64,000 nt of DNA from Candidatus Phaeomarinobacter ectocarpi (lineage in GTDB: Bacteria; Pseudomonadota; Alphaproteobacteria; CGMCC-115125): positions 3,260,721 to 3,324,720 of the forward strand of contig NZ_HG966617.1 in the NCBI RefSeq assembly GCF_000689395.1. The letters are read 5' to 3'. The notes below the pieces were generated by a model. That model was not told where the DNA came from. It did no database searches and was given only the letters and a program-made list of their open reading frames with translations. A program made the position numbers and the translations under genes. Position 1 is the stretch's first letter; every line of letters starts with the position of its first letter. Positions 1 through 7,483 of the stretch are shown piece by piece.

Positions 1-1
1 C

Positions 2-703
2 TATGAGGACGAGGAAATGGAGCCGACCCCGATGCCCTTCATCGTCGTCGTGGTCGATGAGATGGCTGACCTGATGATGGTCGCCGGCAAGGAAATCGAA
101 GGCGCCGTGCAGCGGCTCGCGCAGATGGCGCGTGCGGCGGGCATCCACATGATCACGGCCACACAGCGCCCGTCGGTGGACGTCATCACCGGCACCATCA
201 AGGCCAACTTCCCGACCCGTATTTCGTTCCAGGTGACGTCGAAGATCGACAGCCGGACAATTCTGGGCGAACAGGGTGCCGAACAATTGCTGGGCCAGGG
301 CGACATGCTCTACATGGCAGGCGGCGGCCGCATCCGTCGTGTGCATGGTCCGTTTGTCTCCGATGAAGAAGTCGAACAGGTCGTGCGTCACCTCAAGCAG
401 CAGGGCGCGCCACAATATCTCGAGCAGATCACTGCCGAACCCGAAGACGGCGGCGAGAGCCTGTTTGGAACCGGTGTGGAAGATGGCTCCGGCGACGAGC
501 TGTACGACAAGGCCATTGCCATCGTGGCGCAGGACAAGCGCGCGTCCACCAGCTACATCCAGCGCAAGCTGCAGATTGGCTACAACCGGGCCGCGCGCCT
601 GATCGAGCGCATGGAAGAAGAAGGCATCGTGTCTGCCGCCAATCACGCCGGCAAACGCGAAGTGCTGATCGGCGAAATCGGATCAGGCGACCACGCCTAC
701 TAG
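2..703 (+). CDS. ftsK: DNA translocase FtsK, C-terminal part (partial at window edge)
   Basis: FtsK is a septum-associated AAA+ double-stranded DNA pump that moves chromosome termini at division and activates XerCD at dif. The reading frame is open from the left edge, so only the last 233 residues are present. Visible parts are a Walker B strand ([11 protein letters not shown]) near the start, the RecA-like motor segment with [12 protein letters not shown] and a GQGDMLY loop, a linker, and a C-terminal winged-helix gamma domain (from about visible residue 165, [21 protein letters not shown]) that reads the orienting DNA sequences. The upstream membrane domain and Walker A lie outside the window. 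FtsK followed by LolA and Xth is a common alphaproteobacterial order. Confidence 0.96.
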   Translation, partial: YEDEEMEPTPMPFIVVVVDEMADLMMVAGKEIEGAVQRLAQMARAAGIHMITATQRPSVDVITGTIKANFPTRISFQVTSKIDSRTILGEQGAEQLLGQGDMLYMAGGGRIRRVHGPFVSDEEVEQVVRHLKQQGAPQYLEQITAEPEDGGESLFGTGVEDGSGDELYDKAIAIVAQDKRASTSYIQRKLQIGYNRAARLIERMEEEGIVSAANHAGKREVLIGEIGSGDHAY

Positions 704-736
704 GCAGTTGTCCGGTTCGCCAACCCGCAAACGTCA

Positions 737-752
737 CAAAACCTCGGTTTTG
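737..752 (+). terminator. Compact inverted repeat after ftsK, possible terminator
   Basis: CAAAACC and GGTTTTG face each other with two bases between them (or six-base arms around a CTCG tetraloop), 34 bases after the ftsK stop and before lolA. The right arm contains four T residues. It could be a small terminator or an operator; the sequence alone does not decide. Confidence 0.35.
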
Positions 753-837
753 CCTGAATTGCTGTTCAGAGTAGGTTCACGCCCTGATTGCGATGCTGGC
801 ACCCATGCTGAGTGTCCTGAAACCGAAAGTCTGGCTC

Positions 838-1479
838 ATGCCGCGTATTCTGTCTTTTGTTCTTTGCGCCACCATGGCCGCGTTCCTGGCCATGGTGCCT
901 GCAAAAGCCCAGCTGGCCGCCCCTGCTCCCCTCAATTCCGAGGAGCTGGCGGACGTTGCGCGCATAAACGGCTTTCTCAACAACCTCAAAAACATGTCCG
1001 GCCGGTTTTTGCAGATCAATCCGGACGGCGTGCTCAGCGAAGGCGCGTTCTATATCGCCCGCCCCGGCCGCGCCCGCTTTGACTATGACCAGGAAGACCT
1101 GATCGTCGTCGCCCGAGGCCAGCAGCTGCTGATCAAGGAAGGCACCTTCGTCACCAACGAACTGCCCTTGGACGGCACGCCTTTGAAAATACTGCTTGGC
1201 CGCGACATTGACCTGGCAACGGATGCCCGGATCATCGCCGTGGACAGCCGTGCAGGCACCCTCGCCACAACGATTCAGGACCCAGATGCCCCTGAACTTG
1301 GCCAGGTCACCCTCATTTTCACCGGCCCGACCCTCCAGCTGCAGCGCTGGATCGTCACCGATGCCCAGGGCCTGCGCACCACGATCTCCCTCACCGAGAT
1401 CAACTACCCCGAGCGCATTGACCCTGACCTGTTCCGCCTGGAATCCGGCAACTCCACCTTCCGTGGGCGGCAGGACTAA
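838..1479 (+). CDS. lolA: LolA-like outer-membrane lipoprotein carrier
   Basis: Periplasmic chaperone that accepts lipoproteins from LolCDE and delivers them to the outer membrane. From the ATG at 838 it has 213 residues with a clean Sec signal (MPRILSFVLCATMAAFLA, then PAKAQ); an in-frame ATG at 793 would add 15 residues ahead of the signal and looks less likely, although neither start has a strong Shine-Dalgarno. The body has the typical LolA features: an early helix with MSGRFLQINPDG, then SEGAFYIARPGRARFDY and a beta-sheet body ending in FRLESG. Its position directly after ftsK is standard in alphaproteobacteria. Confidence 0.9.
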   Translation: MPRILSFVLCATMAAFLAMVPAKAQLAAPAPLNSEELADVARINGFLNNLKNMSGRFLQINPDGVLSEGAFYIARPGRARFDYDQEDLIVVARGQQLLIKEGTFVTNELPLDGTPLKILLGRDIDLATDARIIAVDSRAGTLATTIQDPDAPELGQVTLIFTGPTLQLQRWIVTDAQGLRTTISLTEINYPERIDPDLFRLESGNSTFRGRQD

Positions 1480-1538
1480 AGCCCTCCAAATCCTGCGAAA
1501 ATGCACCGGAATCGCCATTTTCCGGGCTGAAACGATAC

Positions 1539-1552
1539 TGAATGATCATTCA
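1539..1552. promoter_or_regulatory. Perfect 14-bp palindrome, operator-like
   Basis: TGAATGATCATTCA is a perfect palindrome in the 453-base gap between lolA and the next gene. Its length and symmetry are typical of a dimeric repressor site (for example TetR-type), but no such regulator is encoded nearby. Confidence 0.35.
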
Positions 1553-1618
1553 TCCACACTTATCCGCGTGCGGAATCGATGAGCGAACGGCCCAAAATCT
1601 GACAGAACCTTAATCTTT

Positions 1619-1630
1619 GCTTCATGAAGC
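1619..1630. promoter_or_regulatory. Perfect 12-bp palindrome upstream of the candidate RNA
   Basis: GCTTCATGAAGC is a perfect palindrome about 60 bases before the region that can fold into paired stems. It may be an operator for whatever is transcribed there. Function is inferred only from symmetry and position. Confidence 0.3.
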
Positions 1631-1639
1631 TGAAGGAAT

Positions 1640-1842
1640 TGCGTTGAAGGGGCCCCGATCACAGCCTACGTCTTACACATGAACGGGCGCAGACCTCTAT
1701 GCCCGGCTGAGCGCTGCCCCCCCGCTCGTTCACCGGTTGGTCTGCAACAGCCCGCCGTGCCGACGATCCCCCTCTCGGTACGAAAAGAGCGCACCATGCG
1801 CGGCCCCTGGCTGTCCCCGCAGCCGGGGGCTTCTCTTTTCCG
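1640..1842 (+). ncRNA. Candidate structured small RNA between lolA and the next gene
   Basis: This non-coding stretch contains nested complementary segments: GGGC plus GCAGACC (1685-1696) pairs with GGTCTGC plus GCCC (1738-1754) around an inner GAGC/GCTC helix, then GTGCCGA pairs with TCGGTAC (from 1757), and it ends in a GC-rich hairpin followed by TTCTCTTTT. Paired stems plus a terminal hairpin and T-tract are what a stand-alone small RNA looks like. It lacks the signature motifs of SRP RNA, RNase P RNA and tmRNA. A 6S-like RNA is conceivable but not shown. It could instead be the structured 3' end of the lolA transcript. Confidence 0.35.
1813..1839 (+). terminator. Intrinsic terminator before the 1933 gene
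   Basis: A seven-pair stem (GTCCCCG with CGGGGGC, including one G-T pair) closes a CAGC loop and is followed by TTCTCTTTT. It reads as a rho-independent terminator on the plus strand, ending either the lolA transcript or the candidate RNA. Confidence 0.6.
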
Positions 1843-1932
1843 GGGTCCAATTTGTGCTCCTCTCCGGCATCGGTTTTGGCCCGCATGATCCGCGTTCTGG
1901 TTTTTACCCGGGGACCGCGCTATTGAGACGCC

Positions 1933-2583
1933 ATGACCTCAAGCCAGACGACTTCGGGACAGTTCCCGCCAGATACCCCAGATTTGGATGATGACGACAT
2001 TCCCTCCGGACCGGAGATGGAAGCGCTGGAGGCTGAACTGCCAAGCCTCGCCCGCATCCGGCGGTTCGCGGTGGCGGCTGAGCGCGTGGACTGGTTTGCC
2101 CATGTGGGCGAACACCCCGGCCCGCGCACCATGGATATGGCCGAACACTATGTGGATGCCCTGGGGTTCCCCGACGCCCGCGTCGCCCTGGTGACGGACT
2201 GGGCGGAAGCCGCCGCCGCTGCTGAAACGCTGGATTTTGATTCCTCCGCCTGGGAGGCCGAAGAGCAGTTGCGCTCCGCCCTCACCATGGATGCGCTGGA
2301 ACTGATGAGCGAGGACGCCCTGCAGGTGGCCCTCACCCATGTGGCAGCCACCATTACCGACCCCATCAAGACCAGCGCCGAAGAAGCCCTTGCCATCTGG
2401 GACGAGCCCACCGACGAGATGCTGGACCTGGCCGTCGGCAGTGCCGTGCAGGCCTGCCACCAGGCTGTGCTGGTTCTTGCGGCAGGCGCTGAAGAAGATC
2501 ACCCCTTTGCCCTCCGGTTCCGTCTGTTCGAGGGCGGCCGCTGGCCGATTGGCGTCGCAGGCCTCAGTTTCAATCTGTTTTAG
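1933..2583 (+). CDS. Conserved hypothetical acidic protein upstream of xth
   Basis: I do not recognise a named family. The product has 216 residues, is strongly acidic and alanine-rich, and has no signal peptide or membrane segment. The N-terminal 25 residues are a disordered Asp/Pro-rich tail (DTPDLDDDD); the rest looks alpha-helical (for example AEAAAAAETLDFDSSAWEAEEQLRSA). It ends 12 bases before xth and probably shares its transcript, which weakly suggests a cytoplasmic housekeeping role. The steady G/C at third positions supports real coding. Confidence 0.75.
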   Translation: MTSSQTTSGQFPPDTPDLDDDDIPSGPEMEALEAELPSLARIRRFAVAAERVDWFAHVGEHPGPRTMDMAEHYVDALGFPDARVALVTDWAEAAAAAETLDFDSSAWEAEEQLRSALTMDALELMSEDALQVALTHVAATITDPIKTSAEEALAIWDEPTDEMLDLAVGSAVQACHQAVLVLAAGAEEDHPFALRFRLFEGGRWPIGVAGLSFNLF

Positions 2584-2595
2584 GAAAGTCGTCCC

Positions 2596-3393
2596 GTGTC
2601 CCTGAAAATCGCCACCTGGAACATCAATTCCGTCCGCCTACGGATTGAGTCCGTCGTCCGTCTGCTGGATCACCACAAGCCGGATGTCTTGTGCCTGCAG
2701 GAAACCAAGTGCCCGGACGACCTGTTTCCTGAAAAAGCCATCAAGGCGGCAGGATATGAGTACATCGAGAAGAGCGGCCAGAAGGGCTATCACGGCGTGG
2801 CCATCGTCGCGCGTGTGCCGCTTGAAAAGGCATCCATCAAACGGTTCTGCGGCAAGGAAGATTGCCGCCACATTCAGGCGACCGCAAAGGGTGTGGAGAT
2901 CCACAACTTCTATGTGCCTGCCGGCGGTGACGAACCGGACCCTGAGATCAATGAGAAGTTTGCCCACAAGATTCAGTTTCTCGAAGAGATGGCCAGCTGG
3001 TTCAAGAACGCCAAGCAGAAGACAACAGCCAAACGCGTTGTTGTCGGCGACCTCAACGTGGCCCCGCTTGAGCACGATGTGTGGTCGCACAAGCAGTTGC
3101 TCAAAGTCGTGAGCCACACCCCGCAGGAAGTCGAGCTGTTTGACAAGGTACTGGCGTCCCACAAGTGGATTGACGTGCCGCGCCTCTTTACGCCTGAAGA
3201 AGAAAAACTGTTCTCCTGGTGGAGCTACCGCTCAAAGGACTGGCAGGCATCCAATCGCGGACGGCGGCTGGACCACATCTGGGCAAGCCCTGCCATGGAC
3301 GGCATGGCTAAATCTGTCACCACATTCACCGACGCGCGCAGCTGGGAAAAACCCTCTGACCACGCGCCGGTGATTGCAGAGTTCAAGCTTTAG
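2596..3393 (+). CDS. xth: Exodeoxyribonuclease III (AP endonuclease)
   Basis: Mg-dependent AP endonuclease and 3'-5' exonuclease of base-excision repair, 265 residues, the usual size. Signature motifs are present in order: KIATWNINSVR at the start, LCLQETKCPD with the metal-binding glutamate, VVVGDLNVAPLEHDV with the catalytic Asp-Asn pair, a late RRLDHIWAS, and the terminal SDHAPVIAEF with the catalytic Asp-His. The start is a GTG at 2596 downstream of a weak AGGAAAG. It converges on the crotonase gene, and the two stop codons overlap by a few bases. Confidence 0.96.
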   Translation: MSLKIATWNINSVRLRIESVVRLLDHHKPDVLCLQETKCPDDLFPEKAIKAAGYEYIEKSGQKGYHGVAIVARVPLEKASIKRFCGKEDCRHIQATAKGVEIHNFYVPAGGDEPDPEINEKFAHKIQFLEEMASWFKNAKQKTTAKRVVVGDLNVAPLEHDVWSHKQLLKVVSHTPQEVELFDKVLASHKWIDVPRLFTPEEEKLFSWWSYRSKDWQASNRGRRLDHIWASPAMDGMAKSVTTFTDARSWEKPSDHAPVIAEFKL

Positions 3394-4169
3394 GAAGCAC
3401 CACTTTTGACGAAGCTGGCTGACGCCGCTTTGGCATCACGACTGGCACTGCTCAGGGCGCTTTGGTCCGCGTCCGCATAGGCGCTCACCTTGTGCAATGC
3501 GCCGGACATGGCGTTGACGGCTTCCTTCACCATGCGCGTGGCAACCGGCGGCATGGACGCGGCCTGCGTCGCAAGGTTGGTCGCCACCTCAACGGCACTG
3601 CCTGCGTCCGCCAGCTCATCAACCAGCCCCCAGTCCAGGGCGTGTTCCGGCGACATGCGCTCACACAGAATGCAGATGCGCTTGGCCCGCGCAGGCCCAA
3701 CCATGGATACCAGCCGTGGCAGCGCACCCCATTGCAGGTTGATGCCGATTTTCACTTCAGGGACATAGAGGAAGGCGTCTCGCGACATGACGCGCCAATC
3801 GAGAGCCAGCGGCAATGCCACGCCGGCGCCCACCGCCATGCCTTCAATGGCGGCCACCGTGATCTGCGGCATGTCTTCCCATGCCTGGCACAGCTTCACG
3901 CCGCGATAATAAACCTCTCGCAGTTCAAGGTCGCTGGACGCGTCATCATCACGGGTAGACCGTTCCTTGAGGTCAATGCCAGCGGAGAATGCATCCGCTC
4001 GTCCGGTGAGAACCACCGCGCGGGTTTCAAGATCATCATGAAACCTGCGCGCAACTTTGGTCAGTTCGATAATCAGCGCCTGATTGAATGCGTTGAGACT
4101 GCCGCCACGGTCAAACGTGACCACCGCAACATCACCCCGTTTTTCGACGTTCACCAGATTGTCCGACAT
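3390..4169 (-). CDS. Enoyl-CoA hydratase/isomerase family protein (crotonase fold)
   Basis: 259 residues of the crotonase superfamily, which act on acyl-CoA thioesters. Visible: an oxyanion-hole region DAFSAGIDL (about residues 59-67) and the second oxyanion segment AIEGMAVGAGVALPLALDWRV (about 109-129), then YVPEVKIGINLQWGALPRL. The usual GxGGTQRL loop after PE is replaced by LQWGALPRL, so the reaction may not be classical hydration; the substrate is not deducible. The next gene on the same strand upstream is a PaaI-type thioesterase, so the two may work on the same CoA esters. Confidence 0.88.
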   Translation of the reverse strand: MSDNLVNVEKRGDVAVVTFDRGGSLNAFNQALIIELTKVARRFHDDLETRAVVLTGRADAFSAGIDLKERSTRDDDASSDLELREVYYRGVKLCQAWEDMPQITVAAIEGMAVGAGVALPLALDWRVMSRDAFLYVPEVKIGINLQWGALPRLVSMVGPARAKRICILCERMSPEHALDWGLVDELADAGSAVEVATNLATQAASMPPVATRMVKEAVNAMSGALHKVSAYADADQSALSSASRDAKAASASFVKSGAS

Positions 4170-4244
4170 GTCCTGAGCCTTCCGTTTTGTTGTTGGGGGA
4201 AGCTTAGCAAAATGCCGCCGAACGCCGAGGGCTAATCCGGCGCT

Positions 4245-4709
4245 CTATTTGTCCGCCGGTTTGTCTTCGCGCTTCTTGAGGGTCACAAGCGTGCAGGTGC
4301 TTGATCCCTTGGCAAGCAAAGTGCCGTCCGCATCCAGCAACTCACCTTCAACAAACACGACAGACTTGCCGCGCCGCAGGACGCGGCCACGGCCCGTCAA
4401 CCGGCCCGGTTTGGCGACGGACAGCATGGAGACTTTCATTTCCAGCGTTGGAGAAATCTGTCCCCATTCGAGTTTCAACCCAACAGCAATCGCCAGAATG
4501 TCATCCATCATGGCTGCAACCATGCCGCCGTGAATGCCGCCCCACAGATTGCAGAGGTTGTCGGTTGCATCAAACGCCAGCTCAACGGTGCCCGCATCCA
4601 CATCGCAATCAATCACCTCAAGACCAAGATAGGCACTTGCCGGGGATTTGCGTTTGAAGATGGCTTTGATGTTTGGCGGCCAGTCTTCTGTTTCACGGGC
4701 ACTTGCCAT
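4245..4709 (-). CDS. PaaI-type hotdog thioesterase
   Basis: 154-residue single hotdog-fold protein that probably hydrolyses an acyl- or aryl-CoA. The family motif is visible in LWGGIHGGMVAAMMDDILAIAV (about residues 55-75), where HGG-x-MxxxxD carries the active-site acid, followed by the beta-strand TLEMKVSMLSVAKPGRLTGRGRVLRRGKSVVFVEGELLD. A good ribosome site (GGAGA) precedes the ATG. It lies 75 bases upstream of the crotonase gene on the same strand, a plausible two-gene unit. Confidence 0.9.
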   Translation of the reverse strand: MASARETEDWPPNIKAIFKRKSPASAYLGLEVIDCDVDAGTVELAFDATDNLCNLWGGIHGGMVAAMMDDILAIAVGLKLEWGQISPTLEMKVSMLSVAKPGRLTGRGRVLRRGKSVVFVEGELLDADGTLLAKGSSTCTLVTLKKREDKPADK

Positions 4710-4754
4710 CGGTCTCTCCTGATTGGTCGATTTGTATTTGAATTGAATGAGGTG

Positions 4755-5267
4755 TCAGGCGCCGCGTACCGGATCGCGAGCTGGTTCACGCGTTGCTTCA
4801 CGTGCCTGTGCGCGGATGCCGCGCGCCAGTCCGCGCAAGTCCATGCCCAAGGAGCGCATCATGGCGCGTCCCATGGTCGGGTACTCACCGATGAGCCGGG
4901 CAACGAGTGGCCGATCAATTACCAGCAGCCGCGTGTTTGTTTTTGCCGTCAGGCGGACGGCGAGCACCGTCTCCGCCATTGCGCCTTGTGCATTGATGAG
5001 GGCACCGGGTCCCGCAACGTCATCCCCCACAAGCAGCCGCCCCCCGCTCACCAGATACGCCGGCGCACCGCGCACATCAGCATCCTGCAGGACGGTGCCG
5101 GCGGGTACGTCTTTTACTTCTGCGGAGAAAGCCAGCAACCGCAACTGCGCGGGCTCTACATCCCGAAACAGCGATGAGCGCGCAAGAGCAGAAACCAGCT
5201 CTTCAAGCGGTAGGGCCGGATATATGCTATCTGACGCCGGGCGCGGCTTGGGGGTGTCATCTGTCAT
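4755..5267 (-). CDS. Cyclic nucleotide-binding (CNB) domain protein
   Basis: 170 residues. After an N-terminal tail come LEELVSALARSSLFRDVEPAQLRLLAFSAEV, VPAGTVLQDADV and SGGRLLVGDDVAGPGALI, which is the beta-roll of a CNB/CRP-type effector domain, then a helical C-terminus rich in Arg/Ala. No helix-turn-helix is visible, so it is a sensory domain protein and not a CRP repressor. A longer reading from 5489 would overlap the divergent thioesterase, so I chose the ATG at 5267. A Crp-like gene near xth is frequent in this genome neighbourhood. Confidence 0.8.
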   Translation of the reverse strand: MTDDTPKPRPASDSIYPALPLEELVSALARSSLFRDVEPAQLRLLAFSAEVKDVPAGTVLQDADVRGAPAYLVSGGRLLVGDDVAGPGALINAQGAMAETVLAVRLTAKTNTRLLVIDRPLVARLIGEYPTMGRAMMRSLGMDLRGLARGIRAQAREATREPARDPVRGA

Positions 5268-5354
5268 GGACATAGTTTGTGGCAAAGCATCCCCCACCAT
5301 GCAAGCCCGCCACGCCTGCCCCGACCGGGCCACTAAAGACAGGAACGCCGAACC

Positions 5355-5798
5355 ATGACTGCCCCTGCCTGGGACCATGAGAACCCCTACGTCGCGTCGT
5401 TCAAAGTTCAGGATGCCGACATTGATGCCTTTGGGCACGTCAACAACGCCGTCTATGTCCGCTGGATCAATGACGGCGCGTGGGAACACTCCAAATCACT
5501 CGGCCTCGACTTTGAAAAGTATCGCGAGCTGGATTCCGGCGTCATCGTTGTGCGCCATGAGATCGACTACAAGAGTTCTGCCATGCCCGGCGAGACCGCC
5601 CTGGTCGCCACCTGGATCAGCGCCAATGACGGGCGCGTGCGCCTCAGCCGCCGTTTTCAGATTTGCGATGAAGCCACCGGACGAACACTTGTGCGGGCGC
5701 ACACCAACTTTGCCGTCATCGCCCTGACCTCAGGCCGACCCCGTCGCATGCCGCAGGAATTCATCGAAGGCTACCCGGTGATGTGGCCCGCCGACTGA
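5355..5798 (+). CDS. Acyl-CoA thioesterase, 4HBT/YbgC type
   Basis: 147-residue hotdog protein of the 4-hydroxybenzoyl-CoA thioesterase group. The diagnostic DIDAFGHVNNAVYVRWINDGAW segment carries the catalytic Asp and HVNN-xxY pattern near residues 22-43, followed by VVRHEIDYKSSAMPGE and the strand LVRAHTNFAVIAL. It probably releases fatty or aromatic acids from CoA; the substrate cannot be read from the sequence. It is transcribed away from the CNB gene with an 87-base gap that must hold both promoters. Confidence 0.88.
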   Translation: MTAPAWDHENPYVASFKVQDADIDAFGHVNNAVYVRWINDGAWEHSKSLGLDFEKYRELDSGVIVVRHEIDYKSSAMPGETALVATWISANDGRVRLSRRFQICDEATGRTLVRAHTNFAVIALTSGRPRRMPQEFIEGYPVMWPAD

Positions 5799-5814
5799 CG
5801 ACCCCGGATTGCTG

Positions 5815-6075
5815 CTAGTCCCGTTTGCCGGACAGCATGATCGCCACACCCATGGCGAGACTGCCAAAGGTGACGGACAGTCCCATGAAAAACAGGATGG
5901 CGAACAGCCACCCTTCGGGCGACGCGAAAAGCAGCGTGCGCAGATTTGCGGTGTTGGTTGCAATCAGCGCACCGCCAAATACCAGACCGGCCGCAAGCCC
6001 CGCCAGCATATGGCTGAGCATGAAACGGACGAGCTTTTGTTCCGCGCTGGGTTCCACGCTGGGCTCCTTGGTCAT
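5815..6075 (-). CDS. Small two-helix membrane protein, unknown
   Basis: 86 residues: a charged N-terminus, one membrane segment at about 22-40 (MLAGLAAGLVFGGALIATN) and a second at about 57-80 (WLFAILFFMGLSVTFGSLAMGVAIM), ending in SGKRD. GGAAAG stands six bases before the ATG. No family recognised; probably an inner-membrane protein of unknown role. It converges on the upstream thioesterase with only 16 bases between stops. Confidence 0.7.
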   Translation of the reverse strand: MTKEPSVEPSAEQKLVRFMLSHMLAGLAAGLVFGGALIATNTANLRTLLFASPEGWLFAILFFMGLSVTFGSLAMGVAIMLSGKRD

Positions 6076-6233
6076 CAGGCTTTCCGGTCAGTGATGCTTG
6101 TCCAAGCCTCGCACAGCTGCGACGAAACCGCAGATGCGGCGCCGTGTCACTGGTCAGAATACGCCGGTTTAGGCACATATCCCCCACGCATCCGGGGGGA
6201 GACGGAAACGCTAATTTGCTAGGGCTCTAACCG

Positions 6234-6434
6234 ATGACAAACCCCAATTCCCTTTTGTTGACCATGGTCAACGCACTGCTGGTTCTCGTGCTGGCCGCCA
6301 TCCTGGTCAGCCCCATGGTCTTCTTTTATGCCGCCCTCATCGGCGCGCCGGTGATGTTGTGCCTTCTGGTCATCATCACCTTGACCACCCGTGCCAAGGC
6401 ACCGATGGACACAAAAAAGGCTGCAGCCGCATAA
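6234..6434 (+). CDS. Small membrane protein, unknown
   Basis: 66 residues with two closely spaced hydrophobic helices (about 8-27 and 31-52, ALLVLVLAAILVSPMVFFYA then APVMLCLLVIITL) and a basic, alanine-rich end. No family recognised. Its last codons form the left arm of a hairpin that also ends the convergent response-regulator gene, so the 3' end of this gene is constrained by RNA structure. Confidence 0.6.
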   Translation: MTNPNSLLLTMVNALLVLVLAAILVSPMVFFYAALIGAPVMLCLLVIITLTTRAKAPMDTKKAAAA

Positions 6435-6448
6435 GCGACGGCAGCCTT
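6417..6448. terminator. Bidirectional terminator inside a gene end
   Basis: AAGGCTGC (6417-6424) pairs with GCAGCCTT (6441-6448) around a 16-base loop. On the minus strand the stem is followed by a run of six T, a strong terminator 22 bases after the response-regulator stop; on the plus strand it is followed by GTTTGTT. The left arm is coding sequence of the small membrane protein. Confidence 0.8.
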
Positions 6449-6469
6449 GTTTGTTAAGCGCTGGAAAGC

Positions 6470-7159
6470 CTACGGGACCAGACGGTAGCCGCCCGTTTCA
6501 GTCACAAGTATCTCAGCGTTTGAGGGATCGGCTTCGATCTTCTGGCGCAGTCGATAGATGTGCGTTTCCAGCGTGTGCGTCGTGACGCCCGCATTGTAGC
6601 CCCACACCTCGTGCAGCAGCACGTCGCGGCCAACCACACGGTCGCCGGAGCGATACAGATATTTGAGGATCGCAGTCTCTTTTTCCGTGAGGCGCACCTT
6701 CTTGTTGGCTTCTTCTTCAAGCAGCAGCTTTGCCGCCGGCTTGAATGTGTATGGTCCAATTTTGAAGACAGCGTCTTCGCTCTGCTCATGCTGGCGCAGC
6801 TGGGCACGAATGCGCGCGAGCAGCACCCCAAAGCGGAACGGCTTGGTGACGTAGTCATTGGCACCTGAATCAAGGCCCAGAATTGTGTCAGCGTCAGAGT
6901 CATGGCCGGTCAGCATGACAATCGGGCATTTCACGCCCTGGCCACGCAGCAGGCGACAGACCTCCCGGCCATCCATGTCAGGAAGACCAACGTCGAGGAG
7001 GACGAGGTCCACATGGGCGTCTTTTGCTAGCTTGACGGCATCGGTGCCTTTGTCAGCGGTGGTGACTTCAAATTCCTGATGCAGGTCGAGCTGCTCGGCG
7101 AGGGATTCACGCAGGGCGTCGTCATCGTCGACTAGAAGGATTTTCCGGATATTGCTCAT
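6470..7159 (-). CDS. OmpR-family response regulator, transcription factor
   Basis: 229 residues: receiver domain 1-120 with acidic pocket DDDD (11-14), phospho-acceptor D56 in LLDVGLPD, T84 and K106 in VTKPF, and a winged-helix DNA-binding domain from about 135 to the end, with RLTEKETAILKYLYRSGDRVV and the recognition-helix region VTTHTLETHIYRLRQKIE. No sensor kinase gene is adjacent, so it is an orphan locally. The HTHTLETHIYRLR type resembles envelope regulators such as CenR of Caulobacter and Rhizobiales, which is only a guess from memory. A histidine kinase 52 kb away in the window (58790) is a possible but unproven partner. Confidence 0.93.
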   Translation of the reverse strand: MSNIRKILLVDDDDALRESLAEQLDLHQEFEVTTADKGTDAVKLAKDAHVDLVLLDVGLPDMDGREVCRLLRGQGVKCPIVMLTGHDSDADTILGLDSGANDYVTKPFRFGVLLARIRAQLRQHEQSEDAVFKIGPYTFKPAAKLLLEEEANKKVRLTEKETAILKYLYRSGDRVVGRDVLLHEVWGYNAGVTTHTLETHIYRLRQKIEADPSNAEILVTETGGYRLVP

Positions 7160-7483
7160 AAGGGCCCCCGCCGCTTAATTGGCCGAATGCGGAGCACTCT
7201 CCGCTGGCTTGTTTCTACACTGTTACGCCATTTCGAGGCCCTCTTACAAAGGGTACCCCGCAACATTGGCGTGGGGCTTATGTAGGGGGCCGACCCGTAC
7301 ACGTGCCACACACAGTCTTTCACCTACGCGTCAACCGCCCGTGAGCGGCGGGCCTCCCCAAGCTTGCCGACCCCCCGGCAAATTGTGCCGGTCCGGCGAC
7401 CGGCTGACCAACCTAAGTCGTTGAAATATCTTGATATTTGTCTGGTTCAAGACTTGCAACACTAAGCGCAAGGGAGCCCGAAC
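7160..7483. promoter_or_regulatory. 324-base divergent intergenic region
   Basis: It separates the response-regulator gene from the unknown gene at 7484 and must hold promoters for both directions. The left half carries GC-rich complementary pieces (GGAGCACTCTCC at about 7191). Near the right end is a GG-N10-GC element described separately. I see no gene or RNA signature. Confidence 0.4.
7448..7461 (+). promoter_or_regulatory. Candidate sigma-54 type (-24/-12) element
   Basis: CTGGTTCAAGACTTGCAAC (from about 7442) contains TGG and TTGCA with ten bases between the GG and GC doublets, the spacing required by RpoN. The bases between them do not match the full consensus (TGGCACG), so this is a weak match. 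It lies about 35 bases upstream of the start at 7484. Approximate position. Confidence 0.3.
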
